NCBI GenBank assembly: GCA_028285105.1
Contig: JANQQE010000011.1
Span: 1 to 64,000 of the forward strand
Origin: Alphaproteobacteria bacterium
GTDB taxonomy: Bacteria; Planctomycetota; Phycisphaerae; UBA1845
Direction of reading: 5' to 3'
Length of the DNA: 64,000 bases
Shown in pieces: positions 26,422-35,225 of the stretch. The position numbers were made by a program, and so were the translations under genes. Each line of letters opens with the position of its first letter. Position 1 is the stretch's first letter. Under the pieces are notes generated by a model. It was not told the origin of the DNA. It saw only the letters and a program-made list of their open reading frames with translations, and made no database searches.

Positions 26422-28765
26422 TTGATTCTCCTGATGTTGTGGTTGTCTTGCTGCTGAGTAAGGATTGCTCCGTGGAAACAGGCGTTGATGCTGTTGCCAC
26501 CGGCGATAGCTCGTTGAGGCGTTTCAGTTCGTCCAGCAGAAAGTCAAGATCGTCGAAGGGTTCGCCGCCGATGCGCGACCAATGCACGCGGCCGGTTCGA
26601 TCAATGAGGAATGTCGAATGCAATTCGATTTCCTCGAAATCATCATACGAGCGGAATCGTCGAGCGTTTCGATGGTCGGGATCAGACAGTATGCGGAACG
26701 GCAAATCACCCATCTGAAGCGACTCAGTAATCTGCGCAACGGTGTCGCCGCTGATCGCCAGTACGTCGGTATCGGCAGCCTGAAAATCTGAATACCGTGC
26801 CTTGACCTTTTTCAGTTGATCCATGCAATGGGGACACTCCTCGCCGAGATAGAATACGATTACGAGATTGCGCCCATTGTGCGTGTCTGATTTCAACGTT
26901 GCTCCCGACGAGTCCAGTGGGTCAAGCGCGGGCATTGGGAAGGGCTGCCATGAGTCGGGGCCGAATGTTGCAAAGTCTTGCGATTCATACGGGCGCTGGG
27001 GGCGCGGCGAGTCATCACGTGGCACGGCATCAAGTTTGAGAGACTTCGCATCGGCCATCCATCGCAGCGATGGGCTCGCGCCAGACCACACATGCAGCAG
27101 GCGCGACATGGCATCGCGTGCTGCCTCCTTGTCCCCCCGCGCGAATTCCGCCCGGGCCAGGCCCGATAGCGCAAACCCATCGTTTTGGCTTACTTCGAGC
27201 GTCAAAAGAAAGCATTCCCGCGCGAGTTGTGGACTGCTATGTTCCAGATGCTTTTCGCCAAGAAGCACGTAGAGCCCGCGCGGGTATAACGGCGGATCCT
27301 TGTCGTAGCGGCGCAGCGAGTGCTCTTTCCGTGCGGCGTTCGCGAGCAGTGCGAATCCATCAAGGTCTTTCCCTTCGGCGAAGGCGAACATCGCCCGGCT
27401 CTCGAGCAGCATGCAATCGAAGTATTGCTTGATGCCTCTGTTTTCGGGCTTATCCACGTCCTCCTGAAGATCGTGAAGGTTCTTGATCTCGGCGCGCGCC
27501 AGTTCGATGTTAGATTCGCCAAGGTAAGCTAGCGCGAGCGCGTATGCCGACCACAACTTGGACTGAACGGTGTCGGGTTTCGCGATCAGTTCCTTGTTCG
27601 CAATGAGTTCGTCCCAACGTTCAAACCGCACGAGCACACGAACCAGGGCGATCATTCCCTGTTTGTACGCCCCGTACTCATCGATCACGTTCTTCTTAGT
27701 GTCAAGCGGAGTACGAAACAGTTCGCGCGCCGACGCTTTCGCCCGGTCTGCCAAACCAAGCTGCTCCTGCACCCACGCCAGATAATTCTGATTGTGTGCG
27801 TAGTTCCAGCTGTTGAAGGGTTGGACGCACTGCGAAGCGAAATACGCTCGTTCCCGACGCGTGGCCATCTCAAGCCAGATCGCCGCCTCGTGCCACATGC
27901 CGAGATCCGAGTACACGTGACCGGGCATGTGATTGGCGTGTCCCGATCCGGTGGCGATGCGCCCGAATCGTTCGCAACTGTCCAAAGCCTGCTCTGGATG
28001 CAAGCCGTCCCAGTTGTGAATCCGATAGTGATGCGCACCAGGATGATCCGGTGCGGCTGAGAGGATTTCTCGAATCATCAGTTCGATCGGATAGGCGATT
28101 TGCCCTTTCATAGCCCGATCCACGAAAAAGGCCTTGGCCTCCAAATCATCGGGGTACTTGAGGATGATCTCCTGCAACTTCTTCTGCAAGCGTCGATTGA
28201 CTGTTTCGCCGTTGGGCGCGCTGTTCTTAATCGGATCGTAGGTATGCGCTTCTTCAAGCGCTTCGATGTAAAGCCGTTCGCGTTCAGTGACATTACCTTT
28301 GCGCTTAATGGCTTCCGCCAGAAAGTGATCGTTGCGCGGATGCCCCGTACACAGGTCAAGCCCCCAATAAGCCATCGCGCATTCAGGATCGAGCTTAAGA
28401 CACCACCGAAAACTCCGTTCGGCTTCGTAATACCAGTAGTTGTGAAGCAGCGCGACACCTTGGTTGAACCACTGTTGAACTTCCGGTACGGCCGTGGTAA
28501 TCGGGAAGTGAACATGCCCAATACCCTTCATCAAGTGAGGGCGTTGCCGCGGGCCGACGTCGTAGGCCTTGTGAAGACGCGAGTGTCCCTGCTTAGCAGG
28601 CGGCGGGTCCGCGAGCGTCTCCGACAGCGCGCTTGGTGAAACAACCAGCAGCACCAAGAGGACTGCCAAGGCATAAACACGCAGTCGGTGTTTCGAGGAT
28701 GTCAGTACGATGGCGCCAGCCACTTCGGATGCTGGAAGAGCCTTGTTAGTTAGGTTTTTTTGCAT
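26414..28765 (-). CDS. Secreted TPR protein with C-terminal thioredoxin/peroxiredoxin domain
   Basis: 783 aa, GGAG before the ATG at 28765. A signal peptide or anchor (VYALAVLLVLLVVSPSALS) is followed by ~500 residues of TPR-like helices (WFNQGVALLHNYWYYEAERS, CAMAYWGLDL, AYALALAYLGESNIELARAE). From ~615 an AhpC/TSA-type domain has VIVFYLGEECPHCMDQLKK (CPHC redox motif), VLAISGDT and HSTFLIDRTGRVHW. The protein probably works outside the cytoplasmic membrane as a redoxin tethered to a protein-interaction scaffold. It is cotranscribed with the 62-aa gene that overlaps its end. Confidence 0.85.
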   Translation of the reverse strand: MQKNLTNKALPASEVAGAIVLTSSKHRLRVYALAVLLVLLVVSPSALSETLADPPPAKQGHSRLHKAYDVGPRQRPHLMKGIGHVHFPITTAVPEVQQWFNQGVALLHNYWYYEAERSFRWCLKLDPECAMAYWGLDLCTGHPRNDHFLAEAIKRKGNVTERERLYIEALEEAHTYDPIKNSAPNGETVNRRLQKKLQEIILKYPDDLEAKAFFVDRAMKGQIAYPIELMIREILSAAPDHPGAHHYRIHNWDGLHPEQALDSCERFGRIATGSGHANHMPGHVYSDLGMWHEAAIWLEMATRRERAYFASQCVQPFNSWNYAHNQNYLAWVQEQLGLADRAKASARELFRTPLDTKKNVIDEYGAYKQGMIALVRVLVRFERWDELIANKELIAKPDTVQSKLWSAYALALAYLGESNIELARAEIKNLHDLQEDVDKPENRGIKQYFDCMLLESRAMFAFAEGKDLDGFALLANAARKEHSLRRYDKDPPLYPRGLYVLLGEKHLEHSSPQLARECFLLTLEVSQNDGFALSGLARAEFARGDKEAARDAMSRLLHVWSGASPSLRWMADAKSLKLDAVPRDDSPRPQRPYESQDFATFGPDSWQPFPMPALDPLDSSGATLKSDTHNGRNLVIVFYLGEECPHCMDQLKKVKARYSDFQAADTDVLAISGDTVAQITESLQMGDLPFRILSDPDHRNARRFRSYDDFEEIELHSTFLIDRTGRVHWSRIGGEPFDDLDFLLDELKRLNELSPVATASTPVSTEQSLLSSKTTTTSGESND

Positions 28766-28896
28766 GATTGCAACTCCAGAAAGTCACGAGGTCAGTGAAT
28801 GCGATGCTTGACCGCCGCAACACGCACATCTGTTCGACTGATCGGGCGCATACGAATTTACCGGCAATCCCTCCAGCGGCGGCGTCCTAATCAATT

Positions 28897-29868
28897 TCAG
28901 TGAGCGCCCAAAACTGCTTTCATTACTTCTTTCCTGCCGTGCTGGAAATCACGAACATCAACGGCGGAAATTGCCCTGGATTCGAATTTCTGGTTCAGTC
29001 GACGGAGTTCCGCAATCATGCTCCGAGCGTTCTGCATCCGCACTCTGCGCTGAGTGTATGCCCCGAGGATTTGCTTTGCTTCGTTTGCGGTCGCTTTGTC
29101 AGCAGCAGAACGCTCATGGTCCACCGGCACGGCGTAGGTAAATCGACCCCTCTTCGAAGCATAGGTCGGGATTTGGATGAATTGACGATCCTCGCCCGGC
29201 CCAACATCGTTTTCGTCTTCAATCGCAAGCCCGGCTTCGACGAAGAAGTCTACCGCATCGGCCGGGTAGCCGAAGAGGTATCCATAGCCGCGCCATCGGT
29301 CGGCGTCTGGCATCCGGTCCACGACGGCGACCACCTCGGACGGGTGCGTGCAAGGCGTAATACCCCACGGGCTCCAGAACGCCTCGAATCGTTCGATCAT
29401 GCGGGCCATCGCCATCCGGTGGACCACAAACGCGTGGGCCGAGCGCTGGCCCGCGTCGATGTAGTCGAACACCTGGACATCGGCGTACCAAACGTCGTTG
29501 CAGAGGGGAGCGAGCGCGAGTCGCACGTCGCACAGGTCAGCAAGATCGGGATCATCCACCACGAATGAACCGCCCCAGATGCCGGTGCTCATCGGCTTGA
29601 GCCCGCCGACAAGAGTGTAAAGGGCTTCATGATCGGTCGCCTCATGTAGCAACGCAAAAGTATCGGGTGCGGACGCGACCTCAGACATCCGGACAGTTGC
29701 GTTGGCGCTGAGCGTGGTTGCTGCACACCCATTGAGCATGACGCCGACCATGATGAACGCGCTGACGACGGCGGCGCGCCAGCATCGTGCCCAGCTTTGC
29801 CAAGCGTTAAACCAACTCGGTCGCAGCCGTTCCCGCGAATACGTCGACGGAACAATACTGGGCTCCAT
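28897..29868 (-). CDS. Lipoprotein of unknown function
   Basis: 323 aa starting at the ATG at 29868, which has a strong AAGGAG. The frame runs on upstream into the flavoprotein fragment only because no stop intervenes. A long basic leader precedes the signal peptide (AAVVSAFIMVGVMLNGC, lipobox MLNGC). The body is rich in acidic and aromatic residues, includes a helix-rich C-terminus with a likely coiled coil (MIAELRRLNQKFESRA), and has no recognised domain. Tentatively a surface lipoprotein; no function is proposed. Confidence 0.65.
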   Translation of the reverse strand: MEPSIVPSTYSRERLRPSWFNAWQSWARCWRAAVVSAFIMVGVMLNGCAATTLSANATVRMSEVASAPDTFALLHEATDHEALYTLVGGLKPMSTGIWGGSFVVDDPDLADLCDVRLALAPLCNDVWYADVQVFDYIDAGQRSAHAFVVHRMAMARMIERFEAFWSPWGITPCTHPSEVVAVVDRMPDADRWRGYGYLFGYPADAVDFFVEAGLAIEDENDVGPGEDRQFIQIPTYASKRGRFTYAVPVDHERSAADKATANEAKQILGAYTQRRVRMQNARSMIAELRRLNQKFESRAISAVDVRDFQHGRKEVMKAVLGAH

Positions 29869-30498
29869 ATTCTCCTTGTTCCTACTGTATCCGTTGTCGC
29901 ATGATCTTACCCAATGGATGCGACTGTCCAAACGGCATGCTGCATCGACTCTACGCTCGAAACCACCGAAAACGACGAAATCGTCTTCGGCAGGCTCTCC
30001 ATAGTTGGGAAACATTACGCCATGCCGATAAAGTCCGTTGCCGACAAACCAATCCAAATTCGGGGATTGGATTTCGTCGTTTGCCCAAATGACATGTCGG
30101 GCGCACAAGGTTGCGTCAGCCGTATCGATGCGAAAGATGCCGCCGATTTTCGAGATTTTCTTGACATCGACTATTTCACATATCGGTAGCTCGACGTACT
30201 CACCAACATGATGCAAGTGTGCCGCGTATTCGCCGTCAGTCGGATGCTCGCCCCATTGGCTGTACGCAGGCGTTACACCGATCATGTGCGGGTCGGGCAT
30301 GGCATATGATTTGCCCGAATTGGAATGCGAGATGCGTCTTGTCTCGGCCGGCCAAGTGGCATACGACGTACAGCCGCTATGTCGCTTTAATGCGACACGA
30401 TTCTCGCTACGCGTATACCGCAGAGCGATTGCAACTCCCACACCCGCACCACCAACCACGACGGCGTCATAGAATTTGTCATCGATTGCAGAATTCAT
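29869..30498 (-). pseudogene. Truncated FAD/NAD(P)-binding flavoprotein, coupled to COG0523 GTPase 2
   Basis: The ATG at 30498 overlaps the stop codon of the GTPase. About 190 residues match the start of an FAD-dependent oxidoreductase: a Rossmann signature (VVVGGAGVGVAIAL), the segment WPAETRRISHSNSGKSYAMP, and the beginning of a second nucleotide-binding fold (FVVFGGFERRVDAA). After that the similarity stops, roughly half-way through a usual ~390-residue chain, and the frame passes through non-protein-like sequence into the lipoprotein ORF. The first glycine motif is also unusual. It is probably a decayed gene, though a short product could still be made. Such flavoproteins often accompany COG0523 genes in zinc-regulated operons. 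Confidence 0.6.
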
Positions 30499-31733
30499 CA
30501 GGCCATTTCCTCGGTTTCGAATTCTAGAGCCGGCAGAGGATCTTCGTAGTTCGACCAGGCATCGGGGCCCTGATCGAATTCAAGATCAGTCAACAAACAG
30601 CGGTCCAGGATTTTCTCGACACGCTCCCGATCGAGTCCTTGCCCAATAAACACCAATTCCTGATGGCGATCGCCATGCTCGCCTTGGAAGTTGGAACGAA
30701 TTTCCAAAACCAGTTCCTCGTCGTCCGGCCATTCCTCTTCGGGAGCTGCTGCCCACCAGACCCCTGGCGAATGCATTCGAATCGAACAACCCGCTTGCGA
30801 CCAGTCGATCGCCCATTCGTGGCGAGATGCGATCCACATCAGACCCTTGCTGCGCAACACACCGCGCAACAATCCATCATCGAATGCGACATCGAGTACG
30901 TCACTCAGTCTTTTTGGATGGAAAGGGCGTTCGCGGCGATAGACAAAACTGGAGATGCCATACTCTTCTGTCTCGGTTTGTTCTTGCCCTCTTGGCACCG
31001 CCAGCCACTCCGGCATTTCTTGTGCCTCGGCCAATTGAAAGCGTCCAGTGGCCAAAATTTTCGGCAGCGAAACGTTGCTTTCCGTCGTGTGCAAGATTTC
31101 GGCATTCGGATTGAGTCTGCGAATGATCTGGTTCAATTGTTCCAGGTCGTATGGCGTCACGAGATCCGTTTTGTTGATGACGATCACGTTGGCGAACTCA
31201 ACCTGATCGATCAGCAAGTCGACGATGTTGCGGTCGTCTTCGTCGTCCACCCCCATCTGCCGATCAACCAGATCATCCCACGAGCCGAAATCCTCCATGA
31301 ACGATCCGGCATCGACGACCGTCACCATGGTGTCCAGTTCGGCAATCTGCGACAGACTGTTCCCTTCTTCATCCTCGAAGGTGAATGTCTCGGCGACTGG
31401 CATCGGTTCACTGATTCCAGTCGACTCGATCAGCAGGTAGTCAAATCTGCACTCACCGGCCAGCCGTGCGATCTCCTTAAGAAGGTCTTCGCGCAGGGTG
31501 CAACAGATGCAGCCGTTGGTCATTTCAACGAGTGTTTCTTCCGTCCGGCTTAGCTTCGCGCCACCGTCACGAACCAATGCAGCGTCAATGTTGACCTCGC
31601 TCATGTCATTGACGATGACGGCCACCCGCATTTCCTCGCGGTTGGCAAGAACGTGATTGAGTAGCGTCGTCTTGCCAGCGCCGAGAAAGCCAGAAAGAAC
31701 TGTTACGGGAAGTCTTTTGGCATCCGAATACAT
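30498..31733 (-). CDS. COG0523 (CobW/ZigA/YciC-type) metal-chaperone GTPase 2
   Basis: 411 aa from the ATG at 31733, preceded by AAGGA; the frame is open far upstream (to 32054), but the longer form is not protein-like and would run across the operator. Walker [10 protein letters not shown] at 15-23, CICC metal site near 75-78, ESTGISEP, and NKTD. The CobW_C domain begins at [11 protein letters not shown]. It is closely similar to the protein encoded at 13917-15218, so the two are paralogues. A perfect copy of the palindrome from 16151 lies 80 bases upstream of the start, suggesting metal-dependent repression. The damaged flavoprotein gene follows with overlapping start and stop codons. Confidence 0.9.
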   Translation of the reverse strand: MYSDAKRLPVTVLSGFLGAGKTTLLNHVLANREEMRVAVIVNDMSEVNIDAALVRDGGAKLSRTEETLVEMTNGCICCTLREDLLKEIARLAGECRFDYLLIESTGISEPMPVAETFTFEDEEGNSLSQIAELDTMVTVVDAGSFMEDFGSWDDLVDRQMGVDDEDDRNIVDLLIDQVEFANVIVINKTDLVTPYDLEQLNQIIRRLNPNAEILHTTESNVSLPKILATGRFQLAEAQEMPEWLAVPRGQEQTETEEYGISSFVYRRERPFHPKRLSDVLDVAFDDGLLRGVLRSKGLMWIASRHEWAIDWSQAGCSIRMHSPGVWWAAAPEEEWPDDEELVLEIRSNFQGEHGDRHQELVFIGQGLDRERVEKILDRCLLTDLEFDQGPDAWSNYEDPLPALEFETEEMA

Positions 31734-31812
31734 GTGCGAATCCTTAATGGGAAACCGGCCTGACCGATGCACGAACGCCGGGCAGCGTCCAAAAACCCAA
31801 AACGATAGCAAA

Positions 31813-31828
31813 TGCAAATGCATTTGCA
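31813..31828. promoter_or_regulatory. Putative Zur-type operator, box 3 (perfect palindrome)
   Basis: TGCAAATGCATTTGCA, identical to the box at 16151-16166 and followed by the same AGT. It is 80 bases upstream of the start of the second COG0523 GTPase, a sensible place for a repressor site. Preceding bases (AGCAAA) extend a partial half-site repeat. Confidence 0.7.
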
Positions 31829-32212
31829 AGTAACTCGCATGGAGATTTGTCCGGAAGGGCAATATTCCTGGGGGTTCTGCCACGGGTTCATGTGCCGCGC
31901 GACACTTTCCGCAGTAGAGTGGCAAGAATCCAGAAACTCTCTTTTGGGCGCGCTGCATCTCTGTTTGGAACCCGCGTAACCTTATTGACCCTCCGCTGAT
32001 GTTGATGCCATATCTTGTGCTAGACGAAGGGGCCTCGATCTGACCCAGGCACATTGCGTAAGGGATTAATGTTCTGAACGATGGTTGTCGCCGCGTGCGA
32101 CGACGAAATCATTTCACTACTTGGCTTCAGTGATGCTACTCCAAGTGGAAATGGAAGATTCGTATACGCTTCTGGCAGAGCAATTCATTTGGAACCGCGT
32201 GTTCAGCGATCT

Positions 32213-32239
32213 GTACAAATTCCTTTAAGGAATTTGTAC
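32213..32239. repeat. 27-base near-perfect palindrome
   Basis: Thirteen-base arms GTACAAATTCCTT and AAGGAATTTGTAC flank a single central T. It lies in a 660-base gene-free stretch between the start of COG0523 GTPase 2 and the first gene of the mobile block. It could be an operator, a transcription terminator lacking a U-run, or part of an element end. Apart from this and the operator at 31813, I see nothing in 31734-32394. Confidence 0.55.
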
Positions 32240-32394
32240 GTCTTGGCTGGACTTGTTCGGATTAGTGGGCCATGATCAAAACGACGGCATGCCATTGGTT
32301 GGGTGGCCTTAGATTTATGTCGTCGAAGGTTGAATGATCTATTCTAGAGTTGATTGTTGTTCGAGCACGAATCTGTTTCCGAGAATTTAGAGCA

Positions 32395-33048
32395 ATGAGT
32401 GCGCTACAGAAAAAAGCACTAAGTGCGATCGCTCGTGAATTGCGGTCCATTTTGGGGCGCCGCGACTCGCTAGCCGAGCGTCTTGAGTCAGCAGGGCGGC
32501 TCTTGCTGGCCGCAGTGAAGGAAGGCGCATTTGGTGCTCCTGAATTCACTGGATTCGGAACAATGATCGAGCAGAGAGCTGAGCAGGAGAACGTGAATGG
32601 ATTCATTTCGGCATGGATTGAGGCTGTTTGGATGTTAAGGGGCAGGCCCAAAGCCCCACCGGCACCAGAATTGACTTTTGCAGATGATATAGAGCATGTC
32701 ATTGCAATCATGCCGGGTACTTTTCCAACAGAGCCTGCACCAGCCAACGAATCAACTACCCAACACGATATTGTCGATCGACTGCGTCAAATGAAGGGGG
32801 CGGCGTTTCTAGCGTACCAGCAGCGCGCTTACGCGCAAGAACGTGCGTTTGAAAATCCTGCTGGCCAACAGGGTGACAAGGCCGCCCACGACTGGCTATC
32901 CGAGAACGGAGACGAGGACGGAAATCGGCCGAAGGCGTTTCAAACGTGGTCTCGCTATCTTCGCTCTGCTCGGCGCCAATTGGGCGAGAATGACAATCGA
33001 CTCACCCGACCCCGGAGTTCCAGCGTGGTGTCCTCAGATCAAATCTGA
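32395..33048 (+). CDS. Hypothetical protein at the left edge of the mobile block
   Basis: 217 aa from the ATG at 32395; the frame is open to 32350. It is mostly charged and helical, with a low-complexity Pro/Ala segment (GRPKAPPAPE) and a Ser-rich tail. No signal peptide, membrane segment or known domain was recognised. It lies between the 27-base palindrome and the damaged methylase gene, in the same direction as the terminase genes, and might be cargo of the element. Confidence 0.5.
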   Translation: MSALQKKALSAIARELRSILGRRDSLAERLESAGRLLLAAVKEGAFGAPEFTGFGTMIEQRAEQENVNGFISAWIEAVWMLRGRPKAPPAPELTFADDIEHVIAIMPGTFPTEPAPANESTTQHDIVDRLRQMKGAAFLAYQQRAYAQERAFENPAGQQGDKAAHDWLSENGDEDGNRPKAFQTWSRYLRSARRQLGENDNRLTRPRSSSVVSSDQI

Positions 33049-33279
33049 TCCAGCTACGGATTCCTTCGGATTCCGCGCAGAATTCTGACCACAGTTTTCG
33101 ATCCTTCCAAGGCTGTTTTGCGGTCACTTCGTTGTTCCTCACCGATCCATTCTGTGGTCTGTAGAGGCAAGGAACTGCGCGCAATTCCCCTCGATTGAAC
33201 CCGACGGAGGATGGTCATGGAACTGACCCGAATAGAGATCAGTCGACTCAACCCGGCTCCGTAAAACCCGCGAATCGAT

Positions 33280-34530
33280 TTGAAGCCGGGCGACCCGGTC
33301 TACGAGAACCTCAAACGCAGCGTTGAAACGTTCGGTTACCTGCAGCCGGTGATCGTCAACCGCCGCAACCACACGGTGATCGGGGGCCACCAGCGATTGA
33401 AGGTGCTCAAGGACTTGGGCCACAAGCAGGTCGATGTAGTCTTCGTCGACCTGCCGATCGAGCAGGAGAAGGCCCTCAACCTGACGCTCAACAAGACCAC
33501 CGGCGAGTGGGACGAACCGCTGCTGGCCAAACTTCTCCAGGAATTCGAAGGCTTTCCCGATCTGGATGTTCGCTTGACGGGATTTGATGAGGACGAGATC
33601 GGTGATCTGGTCAGCCGCATGCTGGACGCGGAATCACCGTCGGGCGACGACGATGCGTTTGATGTCGACGGGGCGCTGGATTTTTACGGCCCGGCGGTCA
33701 CGCAGCCGGGCGAACTGATTGAACTTGGCGAGCATCGCTTGCTGTGCGGCGACGCCACCAAAGTGAGAGACGTGCGCCGATTGATGGACGGTCAGCGGGC
33801 GGTGTTGTTTGCGACGGATCCACCATACCTGGTGGGTTACAACGGCACCAACCACCCGACCAACTCAAAAACCAAATCACGCCGTGGACGACGTCCCAAA
33901 CGATCGAAGCCGGCGGCGACTTGGGACGATCCCAATGCCAATCCGAAACTCTACGAAAAGTTCATTCGCGTGGCGGTGGCCGAAGCGATCGCGCCCAACG
34001 CCGCATGGTACTGCTGGCACGCCAGCCGCAATCAGGCCATGGTCGAGAAGACCAGGACGAAGTTCGGCGCCTTCGTGCACCAGCAGATCATCTGGGTCAA
34101 GCAGCGACCGGTTTTGAATCGCTCATGGTACACATGGCAACATGAACCATGTTTCTTCGGCTGGGTGCGGCCGAATCGGCCGCACCGGGTCGCCAAAGGG
34201 AAACTGTCGACCACGTGGCAGATTCCGTCCAATCGCCCAAACGAGAAACAAGACCACCCAACTTCCAAACCGGTTGAGTTGTTTGCGATTCCCATGCGCC
34301 AGCACACCCGCCGGGGCGAGATTTGCTACGAGCCATTCTGGGGTTCGGGCTCGCAGTTGATCGCTGCCGAGCAGTTGGAGCGGCGGTGTTTTGCGATGGA
34401 AATCAGTCCGCACTACTGCGACGTGATTGTTCGGCGATGGATCCACCTCATGGGTAAGAACCTGGCGCCGCGCGAACTGGTGGAACGGTATCGCAAGGAT
34501 TCGAAACCGGGCAAGGAGGTGGCGGCGTGA
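33280..34530 (+). CDS. ParB-like/DNA methylase fusion, 5' end interrupted by a stop codon
   Basis: 416 aa from a TTG at 33280. The original start is probably the ATG at 33217 (GGAGG six bases ahead): it reads MELTRIEISRLNPAP and then TAA (33262-33264) before NPRIDLKPGDP continues in the same frame, where relatives have a residue such as Tyr. Residues ~1-60 are a ParB/Srx-like domain (LQPVIVNRRNHTVIGGHQRL). From ~145 follows an N4/N6-type methylase with DPPYLVGYN as motif IV and EPFWGSGSQLIAAEQLERR as the SAM-binding motif. Such fusions are common in phages and integrated elements. The gene overlaps the next by 4 bases. Whether TTG gives a working product is uncertain. Confidence 0.75.
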   Translation: MKPGDPVYENLKRSVETFGYLQPVIVNRRNHTVIGGHQRLKVLKDLGHKQVDVVFVDLPIEQEKALNLTLNKTTGEWDEPLLAKLLQEFEGFPDLDVRLTGFDEDEIGDLVSRMLDAESPSGDDDAFDVDGALDFYGPAVTQPGELIELGEHRLLCGDATKVRDVRRLMDGQRAVLFATDPPYLVGYNGTNHPTNSKTKSRRGRRPKRSKPAATWDDPNANPKLYEKFIRVAVAEAIAPNAAWYCWHASRNQAMVEKTRTKFGAFVHQQIIWVKQRPVLNRSWYTWQHEPCFFGWVRPNRPHRVAKGKLSTTWQIPSNRPNEKQDHPTSKPVELFAIPMRQHTRRGEICYEPFWGSGSQLIAAEQLERRCFAMEISPHYCDVIVRRWIHLMGKNLAPRELVERYRKDSKPGKEVAA

Positions 34531-35225
34531 ATAAATCAAAGAAACAACCGGATCCAATCGACAACGGCTGCGAGACCGGAACGCTGGAATTGCTGCGGAA
34601 GATTCAGCAAGGCAAACTCGATGCGAAGGGCATTGCAGTAGGGGAGCGCCGTCAGCTGGTGGCGTATCTGCAGGGCGATGGCTTTTCAACAGCCGACATC
34701 GCCCAGGTATTGAAAGCCTCCGATCGCACCATCGAGCGCGACAAGAAGGCGATCCGCGAGCACAACGCCATCGAACGCGACCCGAAACTCCTCGAGCAGA
34801 TGGTGGGGCGGCTGGTAGGTGAGGCGGAACTGAGCATCCAGCAGTTGCGCAAGACCGCCCGGGACAAGTCCACCGCTTCCGGAGCGAAGATCGACGCCTA
34901 CCACCGCTGCTACCAGATCGTGAGCGACCTGACCGAGAAGCTGCAGCGCCTGGGTTACCTGCCGACGGCCAGCCACAAGGTCGAAGCCAGTTTGACCCAT
35001 CACGTCGCCGAGCTTCCGCAGTTCAATGAACTGCACGACGAAGTGAAGCGCCTCAAGCTCGTCAGTGAGCGCACGATTGGGGGCGATCCCGAATCCACCA
35101 AGCAATTGGCGCTGTTGGAGAGCCAGATCACCCAAGCCGACCTGGCCAGTCAGGTCGCGCAGGTTTCCGAAAAGATAAATTCCAAGGATGGAGAGAACCA
35201 TGAACAGACAACTGACGACGAATAA
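34527..35225 (+). CDS. HTH protein in small-terminase position
   Basis: 232 aa, GTG start overlapping the methylase stop, with AAGGAGG at good spacing. Residues ~25-75 form a helix-turn-helix (GDGFSTADIAQVLKASDRTI followed by ERDKKAIRE), and the rest is helical and charged, with a low-complexity end. It precedes the large terminase gene, whose start lies inside this gene, so a role as DNA-recognition (small) terminase subunit is likely. The family itself is only weakly recognised. Confidence 0.6.
   Translation: MNKSKKQPDPIDNGCETGTLELLRKIQQGKLDAKGIAVGERRQLVAYLQGDGFSTADIAQVLKASDRTIERDKKAIREHNAIERDPKLLEQMVGRLVGEAELSIQQLRKTARDKSTASGAKIDAYHRCYQIVSDLTEKLQRLGYLPTASHKVEASLTHHVAELPQFNELHDEVKRLKLVSERTIGGDPESTKQLALLESQITQADLASQVAQVSEKINSKDGENHEQTTDDE

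Noticed and set aside
28897..30498. A single 533-aa flavoprotein-lipoprotein fusion
   Set aside because: The second half has its own AAGGAG, ATG and lipoprotein signal peptide, and the flavoprotein similarity ends well before it.
30498..32054. Longer form (518 aa) of COG0523 GTPase 2
   Set aside because: The extra ~107 residues are not protein-like and cross the operator at 31813; a good ribosome binding site and a normal family start are found at 31733.
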